Positions 43,801 through 54,674 of a stretch of DNA of 64,000 nucleotides are shown piece after piece. The DNA is taken from the NCBI GenBank assembly GCA_020631735.1, contig CM036225.1:63649853-63713852 (forward strand), written 5' to 3'. The position numbers and the translations under genes were made by a program. Source of the stretch: Saccharum officinarum. Lineage: Eukaryota > Streptophyta > Magnoliopsida > Poales > Poaceae. The first letter of the stretch is position 1, and the number at the start of each line of letters is the position of its first letter. The notes beneath the pieces are model-generated. The model was not told the DNA's origin. It saw only the letters and a list, made by a program, of their open reading frames with translations, and did not search any database.

Positions 43801-44604
43801 TTGTAGGTCATGATGCGTTTGTTTAGTCCTCGGAAGACAACACTACTATTTGTTATACGTGATAAAACCAGGGTTTGCCTCTCCTTTATTATATTGCGTT
43901 CTTGAATGAATTCATCCAAAAAATATGAAATATATTCAGAGTACAATATTTATTCGTTCACTTTAGCAAATCTCAGACACATCATTGTTTTCATGTAGAC
44001 TCCACTTGAACATCTAGAACCAGTTCTAAGGGAGGATATTCAAAAGGTGCTGGCATCCTTTTTCTTCTTTCATATTTGCTTACTAGCTTGTTGGCTTCCT
44101 CCAGTTCTTATTGTCACAGATTTGATCAGATATGGAACTCTGTTGCCAAGCCAGAGGCACACAAAGACACCTATCAGTGAATTTTTCAATGTAAGCTATA
44201 TATTTTTGTTGTACAATCTTTAAAAAGAAGATTATGATTTTACTAGAACATCATTTGTCAATATGAAGGTGCAAGTTACTGCATTGTCCAGTTTTGAAGA
44301 AAAGAGGACCAGTTTAGAGAACAGGGTACTTCAAGATTACTTGAAAGTTGAAACTCGTACTGTGTAGAATTTTCTGTAAGGAAGTAACGCAGAACGTTTC
44401 TATTTTTAAGCAATTATTTTTTCAAGAACCTTACTTTTACCTTGACCAGGTTAACAACTTAGGCAGAGATTTTCAAATTCAATTGCACCAGGAGGTTTGC
44501 AGGTGATAGAAGAGGAGTAGTTCCTGCTTCAGGTTTTTTGTTTAGTTCACAACAGATTTGGAAAGTTATCCGAGAGAACAGGATCTTGATCTTCTGCTCA
44601 CAAG
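40864..44604 (+). CDS. RHD3: RHD3/SEY1-type ER-shaping GTPase, 5' part (ten exons)
   Basis: Exons: 40864-41023, 42329-42395, 42602-42704, 43453-43523, 43634-43697, 43806-43872, 43999-44046, 44130-44190, 44279-44325 and 44450-44604, with GT...AG introns. The protein starts [20 protein letters not shown]. The P-loop is [15 protein letters not shown] across the first splice site; [12 protein letters not shown] is the switch/G3 region and [14 protein letters not shown] the G4 RD motif. These identify the atlastin-like dynamin GTPase that fuses ER tubules. Exons 1-7 are clean. Exons 8-10 contain several one- or two-base losses (near 44165, 44312, 44460, 44505, 44592 and 44602) that break the frame just before the scaffold gap. 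The remaining exons, including the membrane anchor, are not in the window. Sequence error or pseudogene is possible. Confidence 0.9.
41545..41960. repeat. Scrambled inverted segments in RHD3 intron 1
   Basis: Three adjoining blocks at 41546-41625 (GGAGGGAGTATAACATATGC..., TCAAACTAAATTATTATG, ACAACAGCTCTTAGTGTG) each have an inverted copy, at about 41738-41775, 41881-41901 and 41936-41959. The copies run in the same order rather than the mirror order. CTCCCTCC text points to Stowaway material. Confidence 0.7.
42130..42273. mobile_element. Stowaway MITE in RHD3 intron 1
   Basis: TA, then CTCCATCTGTTTCAATTATAAG ... GAATGGAGAGAG, TA. Inverted ends and TA target copies (42128-42129, 42274-42275). 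Confidence 0.8.
42731..42874. repeat. 72-bp tandem duplication in RHD3 intron 3
   Basis: TAATGTTTAGTATGAGTTAGC ... GAATGCTTCTTGAAGTCAA is repeated once with about two changes. Confidence 0.85.
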
Positions 44605-44684
44605 GTACTTCTCTTTCTGCTTGCACTAAGACCATGCTAGATCACTACAACCGATTCACTTTGAAGGCGTCCTCTGAAATCTTG

Positions 44685-44806
44685 CTCCTTCTGTTCCAAT
44701 TGTAAATCATTTTGGCTTTTATAGATACATAGCTTTTGCTAGGTGCATAGCAAAAGCTATGTAACTAGAAAAGTCAACACGGCTTACAATTTGGAACAGC
44801 GTGGGG
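44685..44806. mobile_element. Stowaway MITE after RHD3 exon 10
   Basis: CTCCTTCTGTTCCAATTGTAA ... GGCTTACAATTTGGAACAGC, with a foldback centre (TAGCTTTTGCTAGG / GCATAGCAAAAGCTA). TA follows. Confidence 0.75.
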
Positions 44807-45121
44807 TATACATAACAGTCATAGAATTTTCTGCAAACAGATGGACAGCGCTGACAGTGCATCTGCACCTACATGATGCTTGCAGTTCTTCTCAAGACTT
44901 GTTTTATATTTCTTCAGAAGAAAGGCATTATATTTACTAATTGTCACGAGTGCAACACAAACATATATGAAAATTCTCATGTTTGAACAGTTTAAAATAG
45001 TAGCTGCTAAAAAACCTGAATGTTTTTTGCTTAAGTAATATTACAATTTTTAAAGAAATACCAAACCTGTTTATTGATGATCTACTTCCATTTTCTATAC
45101 AATGCAAGGTAATGGTTGCTA

Positions 45122-45221
45122 NNNNNNNNNNNNNNNNNNNNNNNNNNNNNNNNNNNNNNNNNNNNNNNNNNNNNNNNNNNNNNNNNNNNNNNNNNNNNNN
45201 NNNNNNNNNNNNNNNNNNNNN
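45122..45221. other. Scaffold gap, 100 N
   Basis: Exactly 100 undetermined bases, the conventional length for a gap of unknown size. The sequences on either side (RHD3 intron and copia gag) need not be neighbours at this distance. Confidence 0.99.
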
Positions 45222-45976
45222 AATGCTTTTGTTGTTCACATGTGGTTTTAGAAAAGAGTTTATCATTTTCCAATTTACTTACTCTTTTCCATTTCCCTTT
45301 TCAAGGCTCTTGAGAGTTTATATAAAAGCTCTAAATTTGGATCATCACAATCCACAACAAAACCACCAACATGTATCTTAGTGTTACCATGTGATGATGT
45401 TGAAGAGCTTGTTGAAGCATCACTCTCATAGCCATCATCTTCACCATCAAGTGTGCATAAAGTAGAATCATTGCTTGCATCACTTGTGGCATTATCATTC
45501 TTCTTATCAAGTAATCTTGTGGTATGATCATCTTTGTCATCACTTGACATTGAGGTGGAGCAATCCTCCACAACCACCTCGTTGTGGTCATGCTCAACAT
45601 CCTCATGTACCTCCATCACTATGTGATCATCCTTCTTGAATTTTCCATCATCCCAAAATGAGGAGCCACAATAGTGATGCTTGAGCGCCGTCCACATGCT
45701 ATGTGCACTTGAGAGACCCCTCACCTTGTCAAAAATCTCATCATTCAAAGCTTTGATTAGATAAAACTTAGCTTGTGCATCAAGTGTTCGGCAATCCTTT
45801 TGAGCTTGGGTACGGTTACCACACCCATCTAAGTCATAAGAAAAGCCAACAACTATGATCCACCAAAACTTAGGGCCAAGAGCACGAAAATGATCAAGCA
45901 TGTGATTTTTTCACCGTGCATAGTGAGTGCCATCAAAAATGTGTTCCACACAATCATCTAGCCCATAAGCCGCCAT
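45222..45976 (-). pseudogene. Element B gag, 5' part (cut by the gap)
   Basis: On the minus strand Gag starts MAAYGLDDCVEHIFDG (45976). It has a TGA at 45913-45915 where Trp is likely, then the gag domain (LDHFRALGPKFWW ... LDAQAKFYLIKAL) and an Asp/Ser-rich part. 45300-45704 is identical by eye to 53087-53486. The first 80 bases after the gap differ from the other copy by one-base indels in homopolymers. The rest lies across the gap. Confidence 0.8.
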
Positions 45977-46010
45977 CCTCTCGGGTCGGTGAAGACCACA
46001 AATGAGAGAC

Positions 46011-46025
46011 CCGGCTCTGATACCA
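46011..46025 (-). other. Primer-binding site of element B (initiator tRNA-Met)
   Basis: On the minus strand TGGTATCAGAGCCGG, a perfect copia-type PBS, two bases inside the LTR. Confidence 0.88.
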
Positions 46026-46027
46026 AT

Positions 46028-48513
46028 TGAAGGGTCGAGATGGCGGACTAGAGGGGGGGTGAATAGTCCTTTCTAAAACTTAAATGTGTTGGCTAACCAG
46101 AACAAATGCGGAATTAAATTTATCGGTCTAGCCAAGACTACACCCCTCTAACTAAGTTCACAAGCACATCACAAAGATCCTAATTAAGCAACTAAGGTGC
46201 TTTCCTTAGCAAGAGCTCTCCTATTTAATTCTAGAGCAAGGTCACACAAACCTATGCACTAGTACTTTGCAAGCAAGAGGGAGCTCCTACACAACTAGTG
46301 AAGAAAAAGCACAAAGCTCCTAAGCTCACTAGCGATACTCAAAAACAAGGCAACTAATACCAAATTAGAGAGCGCAAAACACTTAGCTACACAGACTAAG
46401 CAATGTGACTAACAAGGTTACACAAACCGAATTAGCCACGCAAAGGGGAGCTTCTAGCTACACAAGCAAGAAGACAACTAGCAAACTATACAAGCAAACT
46501 AGTTACGAGAGCAACTACACAAGCACAAGTATATATGAAAGTAAATACAAGCTTGTGTTGCACGAGGGCAAACCACCGAGAAGAGTAGACAATGTTGACA
46601 CGGTGATTTTCTTCCGAGGTTCACTTGGTTGCCACCAAGCTACGTCCCCGTTGTGTCGACCAACACTTCGTGGTTCGGCGGCTAATCGGTCACACACCGA
46701 GCCTCTCAAAAGGCACCGCAAGAACCCATCATAAAGTGTGGTAGCTCAATGACACGCTCAACTAGAGTTGCTCTTCGCGATCCCCGCGGGGTGAGCACAA
46801 TCCCCCTCACAAAGCTTCTCCGGAGCCTCGCACAATCTTCTTGCGAGCTTCGACGGAGCCACAAGCCACCAAGCCGTCTAGGAGGTGGCAACCTCCAAGA
46901 GTAACAAGCACCACCGGCTTGCAACACGATCACCTAGTGCCACTCGATGCAACCTCACGATGCAATCGCACTAGAATCGCTCTCTCACTCGATCCGATGA
47001 ACACTATCAAGCATGAGTGAGTTAGAGGGCTCCCTAGCACTACCACATAAGCCACCAAGGCTAAAGTGTGCTCAGCTGCCGGCCACGGCTGGCCAAGGCA
47101 TCTATTTATAACCATACGGTCAAATAAAGCCGTTACCCCTTCACTGGGTCATTTTCGGGATGACCGGACGCACCGGTCGTAACTGACCGGACGCGCTCAG
47201 CCGCGTCCGATTCTCCAACGGTCACTAACCCCCAACGGTCAAACCAACGATCGGATGCGCCCCTGGCAATGACCGGACGCGCCCGTCAAACGACCGGACG
47301 CGCCGTTCAAACTGACCGGACGTGCTGGTCGCACAACGGCTAAGTCGTGAAGTACTGACCGGACGCACTGGTCCAACTGACCGGACGCGCCGGTCGCCTA
47401 ACGGCTAACTGCGAAGCAACGACCGGACGCGCTGGTCCCGAGAATGACCGGACGCGCTAGTCGCCTGAGCAACGCTCAACGAAACAACGACCGGACGCGC
47501 TGAAGAAACATGATCGGACGCGACAGTGCCAGCGTCCGGTTACAGTCTAGTAAGCTCCCTAAACGACCGGACGCGTCCGATCATCAGTGACCGAACGCGC
47601 CTCGCGTCCTATCATCGAACTGAAAAACGCACAGACACTGAACACTGATCGGACGCGTCCGATCGTGCAAGGACCGCGTCCGATTCAGCGTCCGGTCACC
47701 TCTGTGACCTCCGTTCGCCTCCGTTTCTTTTCCGACTTCCGGCGTAGTGGAAAATAGGCATTTCAACTTCTCAAAAACGCCTGAATCCCGCGCTCGCAAG
47801 CTCGACGGGAGGGAGAGAGGAACCCAAACCCTCTCTACCGCTCAAACTTCATCGCATTCGTAAATGTGCCAACACCAACAAGTGATCTCCACCTTATGCA
47901 CGTGTGTTAGCATTTTCATAATCATTTTACCGAAGGAGTTAACCACTCAACTTGCCACGCCACTCGATCCTAACACGTATGCAAAGTTAGATCGCTCAAG
48001 TGGCACTAGATGACCGATATGCAAACAAGTTTGCCCCTCTTGATAGTACGGCCATCTATCCTAAACCCGGTCATAAACTTCTCTACACACCTATGACCGG
48101 TGAAATGGAAATGCCCTAGGTTATACCTTTGCCTTGCGCATTCCACTTTATCTCCTCCGACGTTGATGCAACACATGCACCAACCAATCACCAAATGATA
48201 TGATCCACTTCATATCATCACGTGACCGTATTGGTTCATCGATCTTGACCTCACTTGCTCTTTACCGTTGCCTCGGTCCTTCGGTGCCAAGCCATCACAC
48301 AACTTGCCCTTCACCCTAGCAACCAGTCCATCAAGCCAAGCCTCATCTTGATCTTCTCCACCTTGGTCACATGACTCCATGTCATGTCTCATATGCAATG
48401 AGCTCCTTCATGACACCATCACATGTGGACTAATCTCCTGTGTATCTCACATAACCACATATTAGTCCACCTAAGTTGTCACTCAATTACCAAAACCAAA
48501 CAAGGACCTTTCA
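46028..48513 (-). repeat. Full LTR of element B (2486 bp)
   Basis: Minus-strand start TGAAAGGTCCTTGTTTGG, end CATCTCGACCCTTCA. A U3 palindrome array occupies about 47160-47700, followed (minus sense) by a TATAAATA box at 47103-47110. A PBS lies on its left and a polypurine tract (AAAAAGGAGGAGAT, minus strand, 48514-48527) on its right. It therefore serves as 5' LTR for the left copy and 3' LTR for the right copy. Confidence 0.9.
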
Positions 48514-51500
48514 ATCTCCTCCTTTTTGGTAATTGATGACAACTCTACAAAGATATGGAAATTAAGCTTTTTCAAGGTAGCACTTCACACAATGTGTAAA
48601 TTGCTAACTTGTTTTGGATTTAATGTTACTTATCCAACTTTTAAGCTCTATGTCAAGATTTGGATAAGCACCATAAAATCCGACTTGGTAGTGATAGCTC
48701 CCCCTACATATGTGCTCAAATGGTTTGGTTTCAAGCTCACACATATGCATGAATATGAAATTTGTGGGAGGGTTAGCACTACTAAGTGATGCTAAGATGT
48801 ATAGAATAAACCTTTGTAGCTCGATACCAATTAGTAGCTTGATACCATTTGAAAATCACAAGTTTACCATCATCCTTAGCATCATGAGTAGCTAGACATC
48901 AAAAAAACACTAGAAACCCCGTGAGATCAACATTATAAGCATGGTTCTAGTTTTTGCATGATAAACATAAGTCTAGCTAACATCCTATGCATGCTAGTTA
49001 TCAAATCATCATTCAAGTTCTATAACTAGCATACACCACACAAGCATGCATATTGAATTTAAGAACTTATGCAATGCAAGCAAGCACATGAATTATGCAC
49101 ATATCAAATGTAATCAATCAAAGTTCATGAGCTTGCTCCCCCTACTTGTGTGCTTTCTTTGTCCAAGAATATTTGATCCCCTTACATTCTTCAATGTTAC
49201 TCCCTCTTTGTCCATGTCCATGTCCAATCTTATCTATCTCTCCCCAAGTCTATCTCTCCCCAAATCAATCTCTCTTGGTGCATTAACATATCTTTGTCCA
49301 ACTTCTCCCCCTTTGTCATCAATTTCCATAAAAGGTGTTCTTCTCAATTGATACAAAGGCTTGCATTGGGGTAGATGGTTGAGACTTGAATATTGCATTT
49401 TTTATGGACATTACCACATATGTTGGAATGACAAACTTTATAGTTGCTCTTGAGATTCCACATAGGATCTTTGACCTTGATACCAATCGGTAGGGCTTCT
49501 CCCACTATGTCATAGCATGTGTCATTCACTTGAGATACCACTTGAAGATGAGGGTAGTATTTCTTGATTTGATCACTTAAAGTTAAGGATCACTTGTGAA
49601 ACTATCGTCTTGCATGAATGATATCACGTGAAGATACCATGAGTAGAAATGTGATACCATTTGAAAGATTTTTCTTGTATGGATTCACTTTGAAGGATTT
49701 GGCAATAATATTCACTTCTTGAACATTTTCTATCTTCATGAGTACCACTTGTAAGATATCACTTGTAGATCATGATCTAGACATCACTAGTGAATACCAC
49801 TTGAAAGATCAATTTTGAGTCTAGATACCACTTGAAACAAACTAGATATCTATTTTCATTGTTGTCTTGTGCTTGTACTCTTATCATTGTCATGAGCTTC
49901 TTGTATGACTTGAACTATGTTAATTTGCCTAAGATTCCAAGTCTGGTTTGATCCAATGACAAGCTTCTTCACACCTCATGCTAAGGGTTATCTTGCCAAT
50001 GTTGTACTTGTCACTTGTTAGCAATCCAAACTAGATCAAGTACTTGGGTTCACTCGCTCATGAACAAATTCATACACATACCACTAGATCATTTAAACAA
50101 TTCAAGCAATAGTGGTAGGCTATGAATTTAAACATTTTATTTGTTATGCATGATCCTAGTAAGCATGTACTATATGCACTAATCGCATACTAGTAAGAGA
50201 TGAAATGATCATGCACATTGTAATGATACCTTTGTTATGTTGGAGTAGAGGATAGTCACATAGATTCTAATTCATTACTTCAATAGCAATGTGAAGTCCA
50301 ATTTATAAGCTTGGTGAAGACCAATCATCATAGATAAATCCATTCTTCACCCATATGAAATGAAAACCACTTATGATCAAGTGCACTATCTCTTGAGTTG
50401 TGGTTGGCTTGCTTCATCTTTTTGATCAATGCTTATATGAGAGAACTACTTAGAATACCACTTCAAATATATGACTAGCTCTCTTTTGGGTGTTGCTTGC
50501 TTTTCTTGATCAACCCTTTTGATTGCTTCAACTAAGCATCACAAGTTCCTCGGATCACCACTTCCATGTTAGCCTTCCAAGTCCCAAACTTGGTTTCACC
50601 TACACACGGCGGCAAGCCCCTCACTAGGGAGAAGTGACCTTTCTCCAAAGAACCACTCTTGATACTCACTTGAAATGATATAGTTTGATTGATCCAAATG
50701 ATGAACTCAATCTTGATGAATAATCCTTGAATCTACATTTGAGTCCAACTCTTTCTACTTGTTTAAGTCCTTTTCTTTCTACCAAATGATCTCTAATCAT
50801 CACTAGAACTTAAACTTCATCTTCATCTTAAGTTTGATATTGATCTTCAAATTGAGTACCAAATAAGTACACCAAGTACATTTCACAATCAAATGTTCTT
50901 GTACTCATTGCTTTTCATGCTTCTAGATCAATCCAAAACCAAACTTAGGTACCTCAACCACTTATAAACAAGTTTCCAACTTGAGGACCTTTCAATTAAA
51001 GTGACTCTAGATTAATCCAATGATTGTCACTTTTCTGGCAGATTCTGTACCCTTCAAAGAATAATTCATATCTCCCAATGTACAGATCCAAATGCCATAA
51101 AATTTGGTGGAGATGTGATTCACTAAGTCATCTAGCAGCTGTAAAAATTTGAGATTCATTTGACATCTAGATTGCTACCAGATTTCAAATCTTCCACCAC
51201 TGCTACATGCTGAAAACTGTTGTACTATAGCTGATAAGATGTACTCCAAAGCCGAAGCATCTCTTATCCAATTCTCATGAAACTTGTACAGCATCTCATA
51301 ACATAAGTCTAGAGCATGCATACCAAAATTCAAGCCAATCCAAATAGATTTGATCACTCAAACATGGCTAAGATCACTGCTAGCTGAGATTTTTAACTTT
51401 GGACAGATTTCAATACATGAGCTATTCTTCATCAAATGTGAATCAAACTTGAGATTAACTTGTTTGAACACTCTCACAAGATATATATCCATTCAATCCA

Positions 51501-51909
51501 CTTACTAAATGTCATCTCATGAATTTATCCAACACAAATCAATTCAAACTTGATTACTTAAGTATTTAATCCATTCAAACATCTCATAGCAAGCAACATT
51601 GCATATATATCCAATTCAATCAACTCATATGCACCCAAGTGAAATGATCAACAAGAGATATACCTTGGTTAGCTTATGATCATCCAATAGCAAGCTTTCA
51701 ACTTGAATATTTGCAAGCCATCAAATATATCCAATAAATCACCACAATCTTTAACATTGCACTTGTATATTGTAGTACTTGGACTTCACTTATTTTGACT
51801 TGGCATTGGGATTGAATATGCATTGAGCTTCATAACTTGACTCAATATATGATGAACTAGATGAAACAAATTGAATCAAGCCTCCAATGTCGATGGTACC
51901 TATAAATAA
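48514..51909 (-). other. Non-coding internal region of element B
   Basis: 3.4 kb without protease, integrase, RT or RNase H on either strand, and no long open frame. It carries scattered copies of a motif that on the minus strand reads ATCTTTCAAGTGGTAT (for example near 49530, 49660, 49795, 49830 and 50455). This makes B a gag-only, non-autonomous element. Confidence 0.7.
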
Positions 51910-53484
51910 TCATCCACTCTTTGATGGTACCCAAACAAGTTTGGGTCCTCTCAAGTTAGGTGCAACATACTTAGGCATTGCCTTAGTACGAATAGCGGGA
52001 TATTTTACAATAGCAATCATAGAGGTACCATTGCCATCCTTTCTAAGCATATTAGTATCAACAATTGAAACGAGCTTAGAATTTTTACCTAGGGGACATG
52101 AATGAGCCATGTGTCCCCTTTCCCGGCATAAGTAGCAACTTCTCTTAGATTGAGCCTTTTCTTCCTTGCTCATATGTTGCTTCTCATTGCCTTGCCTCTC
52201 ATGAGTTGCTTGAATTTTCTTTTCAAGCTTGGTAAGACACCCCGAGGTGAAGTGTCCCATATCTCCACATTTGAAGCACTTGATGTGAGCATGTACTTTC
52301 TTCTCATCTTGATTCTTGCTCATCATCTTGACATCTTGAATTTGCATTGGATGTCTTGTTCTTCCACCCCTTCTTGTTTTCTTCTTCTTTATCATCAAGT
52401 CACTAACATCTTCATGATTGATCTTGACTTTAGCTTGGGGCTTTTCTTTTGGCTCAACTTGAGACTTCTTGGTAGGGCAACACTTGGCAATATGTCCCAC
52501 TTCATGGCATTGGTAGCACATGAGTTGGGATAGCTTCTTTGCATCTTGCTTCTTCATAATCTTGCCCTTGCTCTTGTTGTAGCCAATACCACTCTTATCA
52601 CCATATCTTCTTTGATTGGTCATGATATGCTCAATGGCGATTTTAGAGTTGTAGCACCTCTCCAACTTGTTGCTCAAATTCTTCACTTCACTTTTGAGCT
52701 CATTGTTCTCCTTCAAAAGGTTAGTCTCACAAGACATAGAAGTAGAACAAGCATCTAATTGTGAAGAACATGGCATATATAATAAATCATCACAAGAGGT
52801 GGATACATGCTTCTTGCCAACATCACAAGGGTTAGTAATATGTGATTGATCATTTGACCCAAATGATGAGCTCTCACTAGATTTGGTTTCTTCATTAGAA
52901 GGCTTCTTAGTGAGTAAAGCATGTTCTTATGCCAAATTATCATGAGCAACACTAAGTTCCTCATGAGCCAATTTTAGCTCCTCATGTGAACAAGTAGTAA
53001 TATAAAGTAGATGCTTTTGTTGTTCACATGTGGTTTTTAGAAAAGAGTTATCATTTTCCAATTTACTTACTCTTTCCATTTCCCTTTTCAAGGCTCTTGA
53101 GAGTTTATATAAAAGCTCTAAATTTGGATCATCACAATCCACAACAAAACCACCAACATGTATCTTAGTGTTACCATGTGATGATGTTGAAGAGCTTGTT
53201 GAAGCATCACTCTCATAGCCATCATCTTCACCATCAAGTGTGCATAAAGTAGAATCATTGCTTGCATCACTTGTGGCATTATCATTCTTCTTATCAAGTA
53301 ATCTTGTGGTATGATCATCTTTGTCATCACTTGACATTGAGGTGGAGCAATCCTCCACAACCACCTCGTTGTGGTCATGCTCAACATCCTCATGTACCTC
53401 CATCACTATGTGATCATCCTTCTTGAATTTTCCATCATCCCAAAATGAGGAGCCACAATAGTGATGCTTGAGCGCCGTCCACAT
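51910..53484 (-). pseudogene. Element B gag, C-terminal two thirds, one stop
   Basis: One frame covers the stretch with a single TAA near 52927 (expected CAA). It runs from the gag domain end (MWTALKHHYCGSSFWDDGKF) through an Asp/Ser-rich region and a coiled-coil-like part (LLKENNELKSEVKNLSNKL) to three CCHC knuckles: CYQCHEVGHIAKCC, CFKCGDMGHFTSGC and CYLCRERGHMAHSC. Three knuckles are more than the two in element A. The N-terminal part is missing because the frame joins LTR sequence at 53486. Confidence 0.85.
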
Positions 53485-53486
53485 GC

Positions 53487-54674
53487 TAGTCGCACAACGG
53501 CTAAGTCGCGAAGTACTGACCGGACGCGCTGGTCCAACTGACCGGACGCGCCGGTCGCCTAACGACTAACTGTGAAGCAACGACCGGACGCGCTGGTCCC
53601 GAGAATGACCGGACGCGCTGGTCGCCTGAGCAGCGCTCAACGAAACAACGACCGGACGCGCTGAAGAAACATGACCGGACGCGACAGTGCCAGCGTCCGG
53701 TTACAGTCCAGTAAGCTCCCTGAACGACTGGACGCGTCCGATCATCAGTGACCGGATGTGCCTCGCGTCTGATCATCGAACTGAAAAACGCGCAGACACT
53801 GAACACTGACCGGACGCATCCGGTCATGCAAGGACCGCGTCCGGTTCAGCGTCCGGTCACCTCTGTGACCTCCGTTCGCCTCTGTTTCTTTTCCGACTTC
53901 CGGCGTAGTGGAAAATATGCATTTCAACTCCTCAAAAACGCCTGAATCCCGCGCTCGCAAGCTCGGCGGGAGGGAGAGAGGAACCCAAACCCTCTCTACC
54001 GCTCAAACTTCATCGCCTTCGTAAATGTGCCAACACCAACAAGTGATCACCACCTTGTGCACGTGTGTTAGCATTTTCATAATCATTTTACCGAAGGAGT
54101 TAACCACTCAACTTGCCACGCCACTCGATCCTAACACGTATGCAAAGTTAGATCGCTCAAGTGGCACTAGATGACCGATATGCAAACAAGTTTGCCCCTC
54201 TTGATAGTACGGCCATCTATCCTAAACCCGGTCATAAACTTCTCTACATACCTATGACCGGTGAAATGGAAATGCCCTAGGTTATACCTTTGCCTTGCGC
54301 ATTCCACTTTATCTCCTCCGACGTTGATGCAACACATGCACCATCCAATCACCAAATGATATGATCCACTTCATATCATCACGTGACCGTATTGGTTCAT
54401 CGATCTTGACCTCACTTGCTCTTCACCGTTACCTCGGTCCTTCGGCGCCAAGCCATCACACAACTTGCCCTTCACCCTAGCAACCGGTCCATCAAGCCAA
54501 GCCTCATCTTGATCTTCTCCACCTTGGTCACATGACTCCATGTCATGTCTCATATGCAATGAGCTCCTTCATGACACCATCACATGTGGACTAATCTCCT
54601 GTGTATCTTACATAACCACATATTAGTCCACCTAAGTTGTCACTCAATTACCAAAACCAAACAAGGACCTTTCA
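53487..54674 (-). repeat. Truncated 5' LTR of element B (right copy)
   Basis: Matches 47329-48513 with a small percentage of differences. The R/U5 part, PBS and gag start are deleted. The junction CATGCT|AGTCGCAC joins gag to LTR at a shared TGCT. It ends ACCTTTCA, next to element A-type DNA at 54675. Confidence 0.88.
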
